Shown here: one piece after another, positions 8,192 to 13,153 of the stretch
How the letters are laid out: each line of letters opens with the position of its first letter
Numbering within the stretch: position 1 is the first letter of the stretch
NCBI GenBank assembly: GCA_002413065.1
Contig: DHWH01000004.1
Location: 11,828-26,139 of the forward strand
Length of the DNA stretch: 14,312 nt
Source of the DNA: Patescibacteria group bacterium UBA5187
GTDB taxonomy: Bacteria; Patescibacteriota; Minisyncoccia; Phycocordibacterales; PALSA-1337
Direction of reading: 5' to 3'
Made by a program: the position numbers and the translations under genes
Notes under the pieces: generated by a model
Told to the model about the DNA's origin: nothing
What the model saw: the letters and a program-made list of their open reading frames with translations, nothing else
Databases searched by the model: none

Positions 8192-8252
8192 GTTAACTTC
8201 GTTAACCACTTTCGGTTAATTTTCTTTACTAGTTTTGGTTAAGTTTTTTAAC
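8192..8252. repeat. Array of three 15-bp dyads GTTAA-N5-TTAAC
   Basis: Dyads lie at 8192-8206, 8215-8229 and 8238-8252, again exactly 23 bp apart with 8-bp spacers (CACTTTCG, TAGTTTTG) that resemble those of the first array. One arm of the middle unit has a single mismatch (TTTAC). The geometry matches the 8054-8131 array, but the arm sequence differs at two positions in both arms at once, so the symmetry was kept while the recognition sequence changed. Confidence 0.8.
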
Positions 8253-8263
8253 CACTTCTAGCG

Positions 8264-8272
8264 TTATCCACA
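8264..8272 (+). other. TTATCCACA box 3
   Basis: Third perfect TTATCCACA, again followed by GG, 128 bp after box 2. It closes the second dyad array and lies 72 nt before the recombinase start at 8336. Confidence 0.55.
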
Positions 8273-8318
8273 GGCGAAAATCGGCATCTTGACCCATCCT
8301 GGACTTAAAAGAGGAGTT

Positions 8319-8343
8319 GCGTCATCAATGTAGGTATGGAAGA
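8319..8343 (+). repeat. 25-bp leader repeat, copy 2
   Basis: Second copy of the leader at 7667-7691 (21 of 25 identical), here placed over the ATG at 8336. It includes an ATG at 8328 followed at once by TAG, with GAGGAG 11 nt upstream of that ATG. This gives a start-stop mini-ORF in front of the recombinase. Confidence 0.6.
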
Positions 8344-9667
8344 AAACAAAGCAATTAAAGGGGGTTTGAGGGAGCTTAAGACGCTTCAAACGGAGCCCAT
8401 CAAGATGAAATACGTGCTTTATGCGCGTAAATCGAGCGAAGCCGAGGAAAAACAAGCCCTTTCAATCGATTCACAGGTAAAGGAGATGTTGCAGATCGCC
8501 GAGCGGGACAAATTGGAAATCGTGGACATTCGACGAGAATCGCACTCTGCAAAGGACTCTGGACAAAGACCAGTCTTCAAGGAGATCGTGAGTGACATCC
8601 GAACAGGACGATACAACGCAATCCTCGTGTGGCATCCTGACAGACTCTCAAGAAACGCAGGTGATCTTGGCAGCCTTGTGGACTTGATGGATCAGAAACG
8701 ACTCATCACCATACAAACGTATAGTCAGCAATTTAGTAATTCGCCGAGCGATAAATTCTTGCTGATGATTTTGTGTAGCCAAGCGAAACTTGAGAATGAC
8801 AACAAAAGCGTAAACGTAAAACGTGGACTCCGCACGAGATGCGAGATGGGACTATGGCCTGCCCCTGCTCCGACTGGATACTTGAATGAAAAGAGAATCG
8901 ACCGAAAGGGATATGTGATGATCGATCCCGAGCGTGGGCCAGTTATGCGAAAAATGTTTGAAAAAGTGGCACTTGAAAAATGGAGTGGGCGAAAAGTATA
9001 TCATTGGTTGAAATTCGAGATGAATTTCAGGAGTGCGACGAGCAACAAACCACTTACGCTAAGTAATATTTATAGACTACTGCAAACACCATTTTTCTAC
9101 GGGACATTTGAGTATCCGTCTAAAAGTGGCAACTGGTATACCGGAAAACACGAGCCTTTGATAACAAGAGAGCTTTTTGAAAAAGTGCAGGAGCAACTGA
9201 CCCGATCGGAAATTACGCACGAAAGAAAGGAGTTCGCATTCTCAAGAATCATGACATGTGGATTATGCGGATCAGGTGTTGTAGCTGATGAGAAGCACAA
9301 AAAGCTTGCAAGTGGCGGTACGGCGGATTACATCTACTACGGATGCAATAGATCAAAAAACCTAGACTGCAAATGCGGGTATCTGCGTGAGGAGGAACTG
9401 ATCAAACAGCTCGTAGCTTTAATTGAGAAAGTCGAGGTAGAAGAAAAATTTATAAAAAAGAAATTCGATCAAGAACAATCGCGAATGGCTGTATTTCAAA
9501 AGCAATTTTATGGAACCAAGATGCCGAAATCAGAAATTGAATATGACCCAAAGAAATTTACAGAACATGTACTCACTGAAGGTACCGTCGAGGAGAAGCG
9601 AGAGATGTTAGCGAACCTCAGAGGCAAGATTCTGCTGACAAACAAAGTAATTACCGTAGTAAATTAA
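8336..9667 (+). CDS. Large serine recombinase (site-specific integrase/resolvase family)
   Basis: This enzyme cuts and rejoins DNA through a phosphoserine link at paired att sites. The N-terminal resolvase domain shows YARKSSE with nucleophile Ser33, Arg78 in GQRPVF, and DRLSRN with Arg103 and Arg106. A recombinase domain follows (GYLNEKRIDRKGY to LLQTPFFYGTF, about residues 181-258). Next is a zinc ribbon with Cys308, Cys311, Cys337 and Cys345 or Cys347, then a charged helical region that may form the coiled coil of large serine integrases. Its 443 aa are at the short end for the class. I keep the ATG at 8336 because its leader is duplicated. An alternative ATG at 8405 gives MKYVLYARKS, the usual family N-terminus, and has GGAG 9 nt upstream, so it may be the true start. 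It is probably the mobility gene of this segment. Confidence 0.92.
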   Translation: MEENKAIKGGLRELKTLQTEPIKMKYVLYARKSSEAEEKQALSIDSQVKEMLQIAERDKLEIVDIRRESHSAKDSGQRPVFKEIVSDIRTGRYNAILVWHPDRLSRNAGDLGSLVDLMDQKRLITIQTYSQQFSNSPSDKFLLMILCSQAKLENDNKSVNVKRGLRTRCEMGLWPAPAPTGYLNEKRIDRKGYVMIDPERGPVMRKMFEKVALEKWSGRKVYHWLKFEMNFRSATSNKPLTLSNIYRLLQTPFFYGTFEYPSKSGNWYTGKHEPLITRELFEKVQEQLTRSEITHERKEFAFSRIMTCGLCGSGVVADEKHKKLASGGTADYIYYGCNRSKNLDCKCGYLREEELIKQLVALIEKVEVEEKFIKKKFDQEQSRMAVFQKQFYGTKMPKSEIEYDPKKFTEHVLTEGTVEEKREMLANLRGKILLTNKVITVVN

Positions 9668-9894
9668 CGCTGATCAACAATAGAAAGAGTATCTACCTGC
9701 GCCTGAGGGTCTTTCTCAACCACGGTCCCACATCCATTTTTGCAAGCATACTTGCCGTTATCGTCGCCGTAGTGCTCCTCTAGTTTCCACCAGCCTTGAG
9801 AGTGAGTGCAACAAACCTCGCAGGGCTTTGCGTGATTTTCGTCATACATGTAACTTCCTTTACCGTGGCATTTTTCACATTTCTCATTAGTCAT
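9664..9894 (-). CDS. Small cysteine-rich zinc-binding protein, 76 aa
   Basis: The product holds a CxxCxGxG knuckle (CEKCHGKG, Cys6 and Cys9) like one unit of the DnaJ central domain, a second cluster CEVCC (Cys25, Cys28, Cys29) and a later CKNGCG (Cys51, Cys55). One or two structural zinc sites are likely. The rest is polar, with no membrane segment. No function can be named; a small chaperone-like or nucleic-acid-binding zinc ribbon is possible. The gene is convergent with the recombinase and their TAA stops share a TTAA (positions 9664-9667). No Shine-Dalgarno is visible before the ATG. The leader is AT-rich. Confidence 0.7.
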   Translation of the reverse strand: MTNEKCEKCHGKGSYMYDENHAKPCEVCCTHSQGWWKLEEHYGDDNGKYACKNGCGTVVEKDPQAQVDTLSIVDQR

Positions 9895-9947
9895 GTGTAT
9901 ATTTTAATAAATTATTATCCTCAAAACAACTTCCGTATAAAAAGAAA

Positions 9948-9977
9948 GAGCCTCCGCGAAAAAATCCGCGGAGGCTC
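9948..9977 (-). terminator. Rho-independent terminator of the DGR target gene
   Basis: An 11-bp perfect GC-rich stem (GAGCCTCCGCG with its complement) and an 8-nt loop. Read on the minus strand it is followed by TTTCTTTTT. It lies 39 nt beyond the target-gene stop. It could also extrude as a cruciform next to the variable repeat. Confidence 0.85.
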
Positions 9978-9987
9978 AAGTGTTCAA

Positions 9988-10002
9988 GAGGGACAAGCCC
10001 TC
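9988..10002 (-). other. Short hairpin downstream of the variable repeat
   Basis: A GAGGG/CCCTC stem of 5 bp with a 5-nt loop, 20 nt past the end of the variable repeat. In the Bordetella phage BPP-1 DGR a hairpin just past the repeat promotes target recognition. This one is in a comparable place but has a shorter stem, so the role is tentative. Confidence 0.35.
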
Positions 10003-10015
10003 AAGGGATCAAGAA

Positions 10016-10804
10016 TCACTTCCTGGCAGCCGACAACCCGAGGTTGCCGTCGCGGTCGCCGTCCCAACAGTTGCCGACGTCGAGCCCGTCGGAATCGAAG
10101 CGGCCGACGTAGACACGGTCACCGTCCGAGCCGAGACTGGACGTCCGAACGTAGACGTTCTCGAAGAGTCGGATTCCACGAACCTCAAAATAGGTCGTGA
10201 TGAACCAGCTCATCTCGGCGGCGTTCGGCACCTTCTCGAGCGCGGAGAGAAGCTTGTTCTGCTCGTTCCAGGTTTTGCTGGTCGAGTTCGAAACAGGCGT
10301 CTTCTTGATCAGAAGCCAACCGAAGGACGTCTTGTCCTCGCGGGCGAATTTCTGATCGGCATACCATCCACCCGTCTTCGAGTAGAAGTGGACGGACTGG
10401 ATCTCCCGAACGTCGAGCGTGGACATCGCTGTGGGCGGAGCAGGCATGACGGCGTAACCGTTGTCCTTGCACCACTTGAGCACGTCCTCCGACGGCAGAC
10501 TTTCGGCGAGTGCCGTGATCTGTTCGACGGTGTAAACGATGCTCGGGCGAGCCTTGGTGACTTCCTCAGGCGTAATGAAATCCGCACCGAGGATTGACTG
10601 TGCCAGACCATAGTCGGGCGCTTTGGCTGAGAAGCGACGGATGCCTTCTGCGAGATACACGGCGAAGCCGGGATGCTCGTTCAGGATCTGTGCGCTTTCG
10701 TCGTTGAGTCCCGCCTTGTTGTATTGGGCGCGGAACGTTTCGGTAGCTCTCTGTCCTTTCGGACTGTCTGCGGTTACCAGTGCAGACGTGTTCAATGTTT
10801 TCAT
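10016..10804 (-). CDS. DGR target (variable) protein with C-terminal diversified domain
   Basis: This is the protein diversified by the retroelement. The C-terminal part (from about QSVHFYSKTGGWYADQ to GLSAARK) looks like the C-type-lectin-like or related fold of DGR targets common in Patescibacteria, but the fold is inferred. The last 40 or so codons are the variable repeat. Compared with the template, 13 codons carry substitutions (Ser222, Gly225, Asp229, Tyr232, Arg235, Asp242, Gly244, Cys246, Gly249, Asp250, Asp252, Gly253, Leu255); 12 change the residue. No signal peptide or membrane helix is visible, so how it reaches a ligand is unclear. I chose the ATG at 10804 (MKTLNTSALV, 262 aa) because GGAG lies 9 nt upstream; an ATG at 10819 would add five residues. 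The gene is more GC-rich than avd and RT. Confidence 0.9.
   Translation of the reverse strand: MKTLNTSALVTADSPKGQRATETFRAQYNKAGLNDESAQILNEHPGFAVYLAEGIRRFSAKAPDYGLAQSILGADFITPEEVTKARPSIVYTVEQITALAESLPSEDVLKWCKDNGYAVMPAPPTAMSTLDVREIQSVHFYSKTGGWYADQKFAREDKTSFGWLLIKKTPVSNSTSKTWNEQNKLLSALEKVPNAAEMSWFITTYFEVRGIRLFENVYVRTSSLGSDGDRVYVGRFDSDGLDVGNCWDGDRDGNLGLSAARK
10022..10141 (-). repeat. DGR variable repeat (VR)
   Basis: This 120-nt segment at the 3' end of the target gene aligns with the template repeat at 11224-11373 once a 30-nt template segment is skipped. There are 15 mismatches, every one at a template A (11 to G, 3 to C, 1 to T). None of the roughly 90 non-A template positions differ. The last 20 nt (TCGGGTTGTCGGCTGCCAGG) are identical in both and would serve as the initiation-of-homing region. 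Beyond it the two copies diverge. The 5' boundary is approximate. Confidence 0.95.
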
Positions 10805-10861
10805 CGACATCATCTCCATTTGCTGATTTACCGAGAACGCTCGGAACGACTTGCCTCAGTT

Positions 10862-10910
10862 TGAGACGAGCTTTTTAGGCCCTGATTTAAGGCTCAAAAA
10901 GCTCGTCTCA
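10862..10910 (-). other. 15-bp inverted repeat in the target-gene leader
   Basis: Perfect arms TGAGACGAGCTTTTT (10862-10876) and its complement (10896-10910) enclose 19 nt. It lies between the promoter at 10943-10971 and the start codon at 10804, so the target mRNA would carry a strong leader hairpin. No T-tract follows on either strand, which argues against a simple terminator. It may act as an mRNA stabiliser, attenuator or protein-binding site. Confidence 0.7.
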
Positions 10911-10942
10911 ACAGTGATCCTCTATCAAAGAACTACCTCTAT

Positions 10943-10971
10943 AGTATAGCAAAGAAATGGCTATTTGTCAA
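10943..10971 (-). promoter_or_regulatory. Sigma70-type promoter of the DGR target gene
   Basis: On the minus strand TTGACA (10966-10971), a 17-nt spacer and TATACT (10943-10948). The -35 is a perfect consensus and the -10 matches 5 of 6. Transcription would begin near 10936, giving a leader of about 130 nt with the 15-bp hairpin. Confidence 0.85.
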
Positions 10972-10976
10972 TGATT

Positions 10977-11005
10977 TTGGCGACCTGTCAACTATCGGCT
11001 ATAAT
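10977..11005 (+). promoter_or_regulatory. Candidate promoter for the template-repeat RNA
   Basis: On the plus strand TTGGCG (10977-10982), a 17-nt spacer and a perfect TATAAT (11000-11005). Transcription from about 11012 would run through the template repeat and, if not stopped, antisense through avd into the reverse transcriptase. It is divergent from the target-gene promoter, only 5 nt away. Confidence 0.65.
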
Positions 11006-11223
11006 AGGTATATCTTGCTAATGTAGCTTGGATTACGGTTCAAGCTCGCGAGATATCTCACCTTGAGATATCGCCAGATTGCCAGTGGTTTACGGATCAC
11101 GGCAGAGCGCGATTAAGGATAGAGAGAACTTCTTGCTCGCTTCTAGAGGAGATGCTTTGAAAGAGGCTGCTTCCGAATAAAATTCAGAGATGAGAGGATA
11201 TAGGCTCGTAAGAGCAGTAACCC

Positions 11224-11373
11224 TCAAGTCTCGGTGACACAGACGGAAGCGGGCAATATCTCGACTCGGACGGTAACCGTGTCAACGTCGGCAACTTCGA
11301 TTCCGACGGGCTCAACGTCAACAACTATTGGGACGACAACCGCAACGACAACATCGGGTTGTCGGCTGCCAGG
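11224..11373 (+). repeat. DGR template repeat (TR)
   Basis: This non-coding copy of the target 3' end is unusually rich in AAC triplets in the target reading frame (NVNNYWDDNRNDN in translation), so that A-directed errors alter Asn codons widely without making stop codons. The segment aligned to the VR is 11224-11233 plus 11264-11373. The intervening 30 nt (11234-11263) are absent from the VR. The last mutated A is at 11353, followed by 20 identical nt. Its 5' limit rests on a 10-nt match with one A change. Confidence 0.93.
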
Positions 11374-11391
11374 CAGTCATAGCTCTATCCA

Positions 11392-11422
11392 AGAAACTTC
11401 CGCCAAAAAAGCGGAAGTTTCT
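11392..11422 (+). other. 12-bp hairpin downstream of the template repeat
   Basis: A perfect stem AGAAACTTCCGC with its complement encloses a 7-nt CAAAAAA loop, 18 nt past the template repeat. Neither strand has a T-tract after it, so it is a poor intrinsic terminator. It is more likely part of the functional template RNA, or the end of the avd message. Confidence 0.6.
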
Positions 11423-11447
11423 GTTAACGATCCTTCGTTGACTTGAT

Positions 11448-11774
11448 TCACCCTCCAAGCATCCTCCCTATTTCGTCGAGATTGGCTTCGATGATGATGT
11501 ATTTCTTCGCATCAATCGCTTTGATATCTTTCATCAGACGAATGCAGACTCGCAGAAAATTAAGTTTAACGCTCGTTTTTTCCAAAGTCGGCAGTTTATC
11601 CGACTTAGACTGCTGACTTGCGAAAATGATGCCTTCCAACACATCGATGAGCAGGCTTTCGCACTTTTGCCAGAGCGTATAGCGATCTTGCTTGGGTACG
11701 GATAGGCGCAAGTTATAGAAATCTTTGTAGAGATCGTAACTTTTCTTGAAAATCGGTATGTCTAAATCATTCAT
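11448..11774 (-). CDS. avd: DGR accessory variability determinant (Avd), four-helix bundle
   Basis: Avd binds the reverse transcriptase and template RNA and is needed for mutagenic retrohoming in studied DGRs. The 108-aa product is all-helical and basic. It opens with LDIPIFKKSYDLYKDFYNL, has PKQDRYTLWQKCESLLIDVLEGI as the second helix, continues with KLNFLRVCIRLMKDIKAI, and ends EIGRMLGG. This pattern is typical of the Avd/23S rRNA-intervening-protein fold. I chose the ATG at 11774 (MNDLDIPIF) because the family begins there; an upstream ATG at 11819 would overlap the RT gene by 43 nt. avd runs opposite to both template and RT, unlike the common co-directional order. No Shine-Dalgarno or clear promoter is visible. 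Confidence 0.88.
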   Translation of the reverse strand: MNDLDIPIFKKSYDLYKDFYNLRLSVPKQDRYTLWQKCESLLIDVLEGIIFASQQSKSDKLPTLEKTSVKLNFLRVCIRLMKDIKAIDAKKYIIIEANLDEIGRMLGG

Positions 11775-11776
11775 AT

Positions 11777-12868
11777 ATGAAAATTTATAAGGATTTATAT
11801 TGGTCAATAATTTCTCCACAGTCTCTATTCAGAGCTTGGGAGATATTCAAGTCTGATAAAAGGAACAAGCCTGACGTTGCGGAGTTTGAGTTGAATATTG
11901 AACATAATATTTTCGACCTCTATCGCGACTTGAAGAATGAAACGTATCGGCATGGGCCATACAAGGGATTTTGGATACATGATCCGAAAATAAGACGGAT
12001 ACATAAAGCGGTTGTTCGAGATCGGGTGCTTCATCACACCACTTTTGCTGTTTTGAATAAAATATTCGAGCCGACATTTATCGACGACTCGTACTCGTGT
12101 CGCATCAACAAAGGCACCCATAAGGGTGTGGAGAAAGTTGCCAATATGCTTCGCGCAGAAAGCAAGAACAACACCCGCCAATGCTACGCTTTGAAATGCG
12201 ATGTGAGAAAATTCTTTGATTCCGTCGATCATCAAGCGCTTAAAGACATCCTTAATAGGAAAATCAAGGATCAAAAGACGATTTCTCTTCTGGAAGAAAT
12301 TATTGAAAGTTACGAGAAAAGCGGAACTACGAGAGAGAGAGAGAGAGAGAGTAAAACGCTGTCGCTTTTTACTACAAATACCAATAAAGGGGTACCCATC
12401 GGCAACCTGACTTCGCAGATTTTTGCCAACATTTATATGAACGAGTTTGATCAATTCGTTAAGCATGGACTTCATGTGAAAAATTATGCGCGCTACACCG
12501 ACGATTTCATGATTATATCAGAAGACAAAAAATATCTCGAAGAATTATTGCCTAAATTGCAGGAGTTTTTGAGGGAAAAACTGAAACTCGAATTGCACCC
12601 GAATAAGATATCTATTCGTAAATTTCACGAGGGTATAGATTTCCTCGGGTATGTGATATTTCCGCATTACCGACTGCTACGGGCGAAAACCAAAAAGAGG
12701 ATTTTGAGGAATATACGCAAGAAAATGGCGTGCTATCAGAAAGGTTTGATTCCTGAAAATCATTTGCATCAAAGTATGCAATCTTACTTAGGTGTTTTAT
12801 CTCATGCGAATACCTATGAGCTAACGGAGGATTTGAAAAATCAGTATTGGTATTGGTTACATGATTAG
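11777..12868 (+). CDS. DGR reverse transcriptase
   Basis: This RNA-dependent DNA polymerase copies the template RNA with errors at adenines. Its 363 aa contain the group II-like fingers and palm: KCDVRKFFDSVDH (140-152, catalytic Asp142), VPIGNLTSQ (206-214, where DGR enzymes have SQ in place of the SP found elsewhere), YTDD (240-243, catalytic Asp242 and Asp243), KLELHPNKI (270-278) and the FLGYVIFP block (289-296). No endonuclease or maturase domain follows, as expected for DGRs. Between motifs 3 and 4 sits RERERE (186-191), encoded by a 21-nt GA microsatellite in a segment that looks longer than usual. The start ATG is 2 nt from the divergent avd ATG. No Shine-Dalgarno is visible, so expression may depend on read-through from the template promoter. 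Confidence 0.97.
   Translation: MKIYKDLYWSIISPQSLFRAWEIFKSDKRNKPDVAEFELNIEHNIFDLYRDLKNETYRHGPYKGFWIHDPKIRRIHKAVVRDRVLHHTTFAVLNKIFEPTFIDDSYSCRINKGTHKGVEKVANMLRAESKNNTRQCYALKCDVRKFFDSVDHQALKDILNRKIKDQKTISLLEEIIESYEKSGTTRERERESKTLSLFTTNTNKGVPIGNLTSQIFANIYMNEFDQFVKHGLHVKNYARYTDDFMIISEDKKYLEELLPKLQEFLREKLKLELHPNKISIRKFHEGIDFLGYVIFPHYRLLRAKTKKRILRNIRKKMACYQKGLIPENHLHQSMQSYLGVLSHANTYELTEDLKNQYWYWLHD
12331..12351 (+). repeat. (GA)10 microsatellite inside the reverse transcriptase gene
   Basis: Ten and a half GA units in a row, coding for alternating Arg and Glu. Gain or loss of one unit shifts the frame before the catalytic YTDD motif. Confidence 0.95.
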
Positions 12869-12874
12869 TAATTT

Positions 12875-12914
12875 AAAACAAAATATCGCCGAAAAATTGG
12901 CGATATTTTGTTTT
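12875..12914. terminator. Bidirectional terminator between reverse transcriptase and tRNA-Gln
   Basis: A 16-bp perfect stem (AAAACAAAATATCGCC with its complement) and an 8-nt loop start 7 nt after the RT stop. The arms themselves supply A-rich and T-rich flanks on either strand, so it can end the RT transcript and the opposing tRNA transcript. Confidence 0.8.
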
Positions 12915-12915
12915 C

Positions 12916-12973
12916 AGCGTTGTCGAGGATTTGAGAGCTTTAGGCTCTCCGGTCTACTCCTCGATACTACGCT
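12916..12973 (-). other. Structured 58-nt element in the tRNA-Gln 3' trailer
   Basis: Three nested helices can form: AGCGT with ACGCT (12916-12920 and 12969-12973), TCGAGGA with TCCTCGA (12923-12929 and 12958-12964), and GAGAGC with GCTCTC (12933-12938 and 12944-12949). It begins 9 nt past the tRNA 3' end and would be in the precursor transcript. It does not match a tRNA or a ribozyme I recognise. Confidence 0.5.
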
Positions 12974-12981
12974 GACTCGTG

Positions 12982-13052
12982 CTGCGGGACTTGGATTCGA
13001 ACCAAGATAAACGGCTTCAAAGGCCGCTGTCCTACCATTAGACGATCCCGCA
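12982..13052 (-). tRNA. tRNA-Gln (anticodon UUG)
   Basis: A full cloverleaf reads on the minus strand: acceptor TGCGGGA pairing with TCCCGCA, D arm GTC-TAATGGTAG-GAC, anticodon loop CTTTGAA in a GCGGC/GCCGT stem giving anticodon UUG, T arm CTTGG-TTCGAAT-CCAAG, and discriminator G. CCA is not encoded (CACG follows), so it must be added after transcription. The molecule resembles bacterial tRNA-Gln in the TCTAATGGTAGGAC region. tRNA genes are frequent integration sites, but I found no second copy of its 3' end in the window. Confidence 0.95.
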
Positions 13053-13066
13053 ATTGTGTGACTCAA

Positions 13067-13095
13067 ATACTACCTTGAAAAGGGTGTGAAATCAA
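13067..13095 (-). promoter_or_regulatory. Candidate promoter of tRNA-Gln
   Basis: On the minus strand TTGATT (13090-13095), 17 nt, TAGTAT (13067-13072), each 4 of 6 to consensus. The -10 lies 14 nt upstream of the mature tRNA 5' end, which gives a very short leader. Confidence 0.45.
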
Positions 13096-13110
13096 AGATG
13101 GCCGCGTATT

Positions 13111-13140
13111 AAAAAAGAGCTATGCAATTCTGCACAGCTC
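13111..13140 (-). terminator. Rho-independent terminator of the HExxH protein gene
   Basis: Minus-strand stem GAGCTGTGCA with TGCATAGCTC (10 bp including one G-U pair), a 4-nt GAAT loop, then six T. It starts 14 nt after the stop codon of the gene ending at 13154. Confidence 0.9.
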
Positions 13141-13153
13141 CGGTCGCAATTCG

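Larger units (their letters stand above)
11012..11422 (+). ncRNA. Predicted DGR template RNA with structured leader
   Basis: No convincing gene lies in this stretch. From the TATAAT promoter an RNA would carry a GCTTG/CAAGC hairpin (11026-11045), a 9-bp GATATCTCA hairpin with a 3-nt loop (11052-11072), the template repeat, and a 12-bp hairpin (11392-11422). DGR reverse transcription needs structured RNA flanking the template, so these elements fit. The ends are predicted, not observed. Confidence 0.5.

Noticed and set aside
8054..8252. CRISPR array
   Set aside because: The spacers are 8 bp or less and are themselves similar, the units are 15-bp dyads, and no cas gene is nearby.
9980..10597. 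205-codon plus-strand frame
   Set aside because: Antisense shadow of the GC-rich target gene, whose minus-strand frame has a promoter, ribosome site, terminator and VR.
11392..11422. Intrinsic terminator after the template repeat
   Set aside because: The stem is strong, but neither strand has a following T-tract. It was kept as a structural hairpin instead.
11234..11446. 70-codon frame across the template repeat
   Set aside because: It is a shifted reading of the TR (Thr/Ser-rich low complexity) and is not the frame that matches the target protein. The TR is non-coding.
11825..12475. 216-codon minus-strand frame
   Set aside because: Antisense to the reverse transcriptase, which has all catalytic motifs.
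11777..12868. Group II intron or retron reverse transcriptase
   Set aside because: There is no maturase or endonuclease domain and no intron RNA domains V/VI. The SQ motif, Avd neighbour and VR/TR pair identify a DGR.
12982..13052. tRNA-Gln as the recombinase attachment site
   Set aside because: No second copy of the tRNA 3' end was found in the window, and large serine recombinases less often use tRNA genes. It remains possible outside the window.
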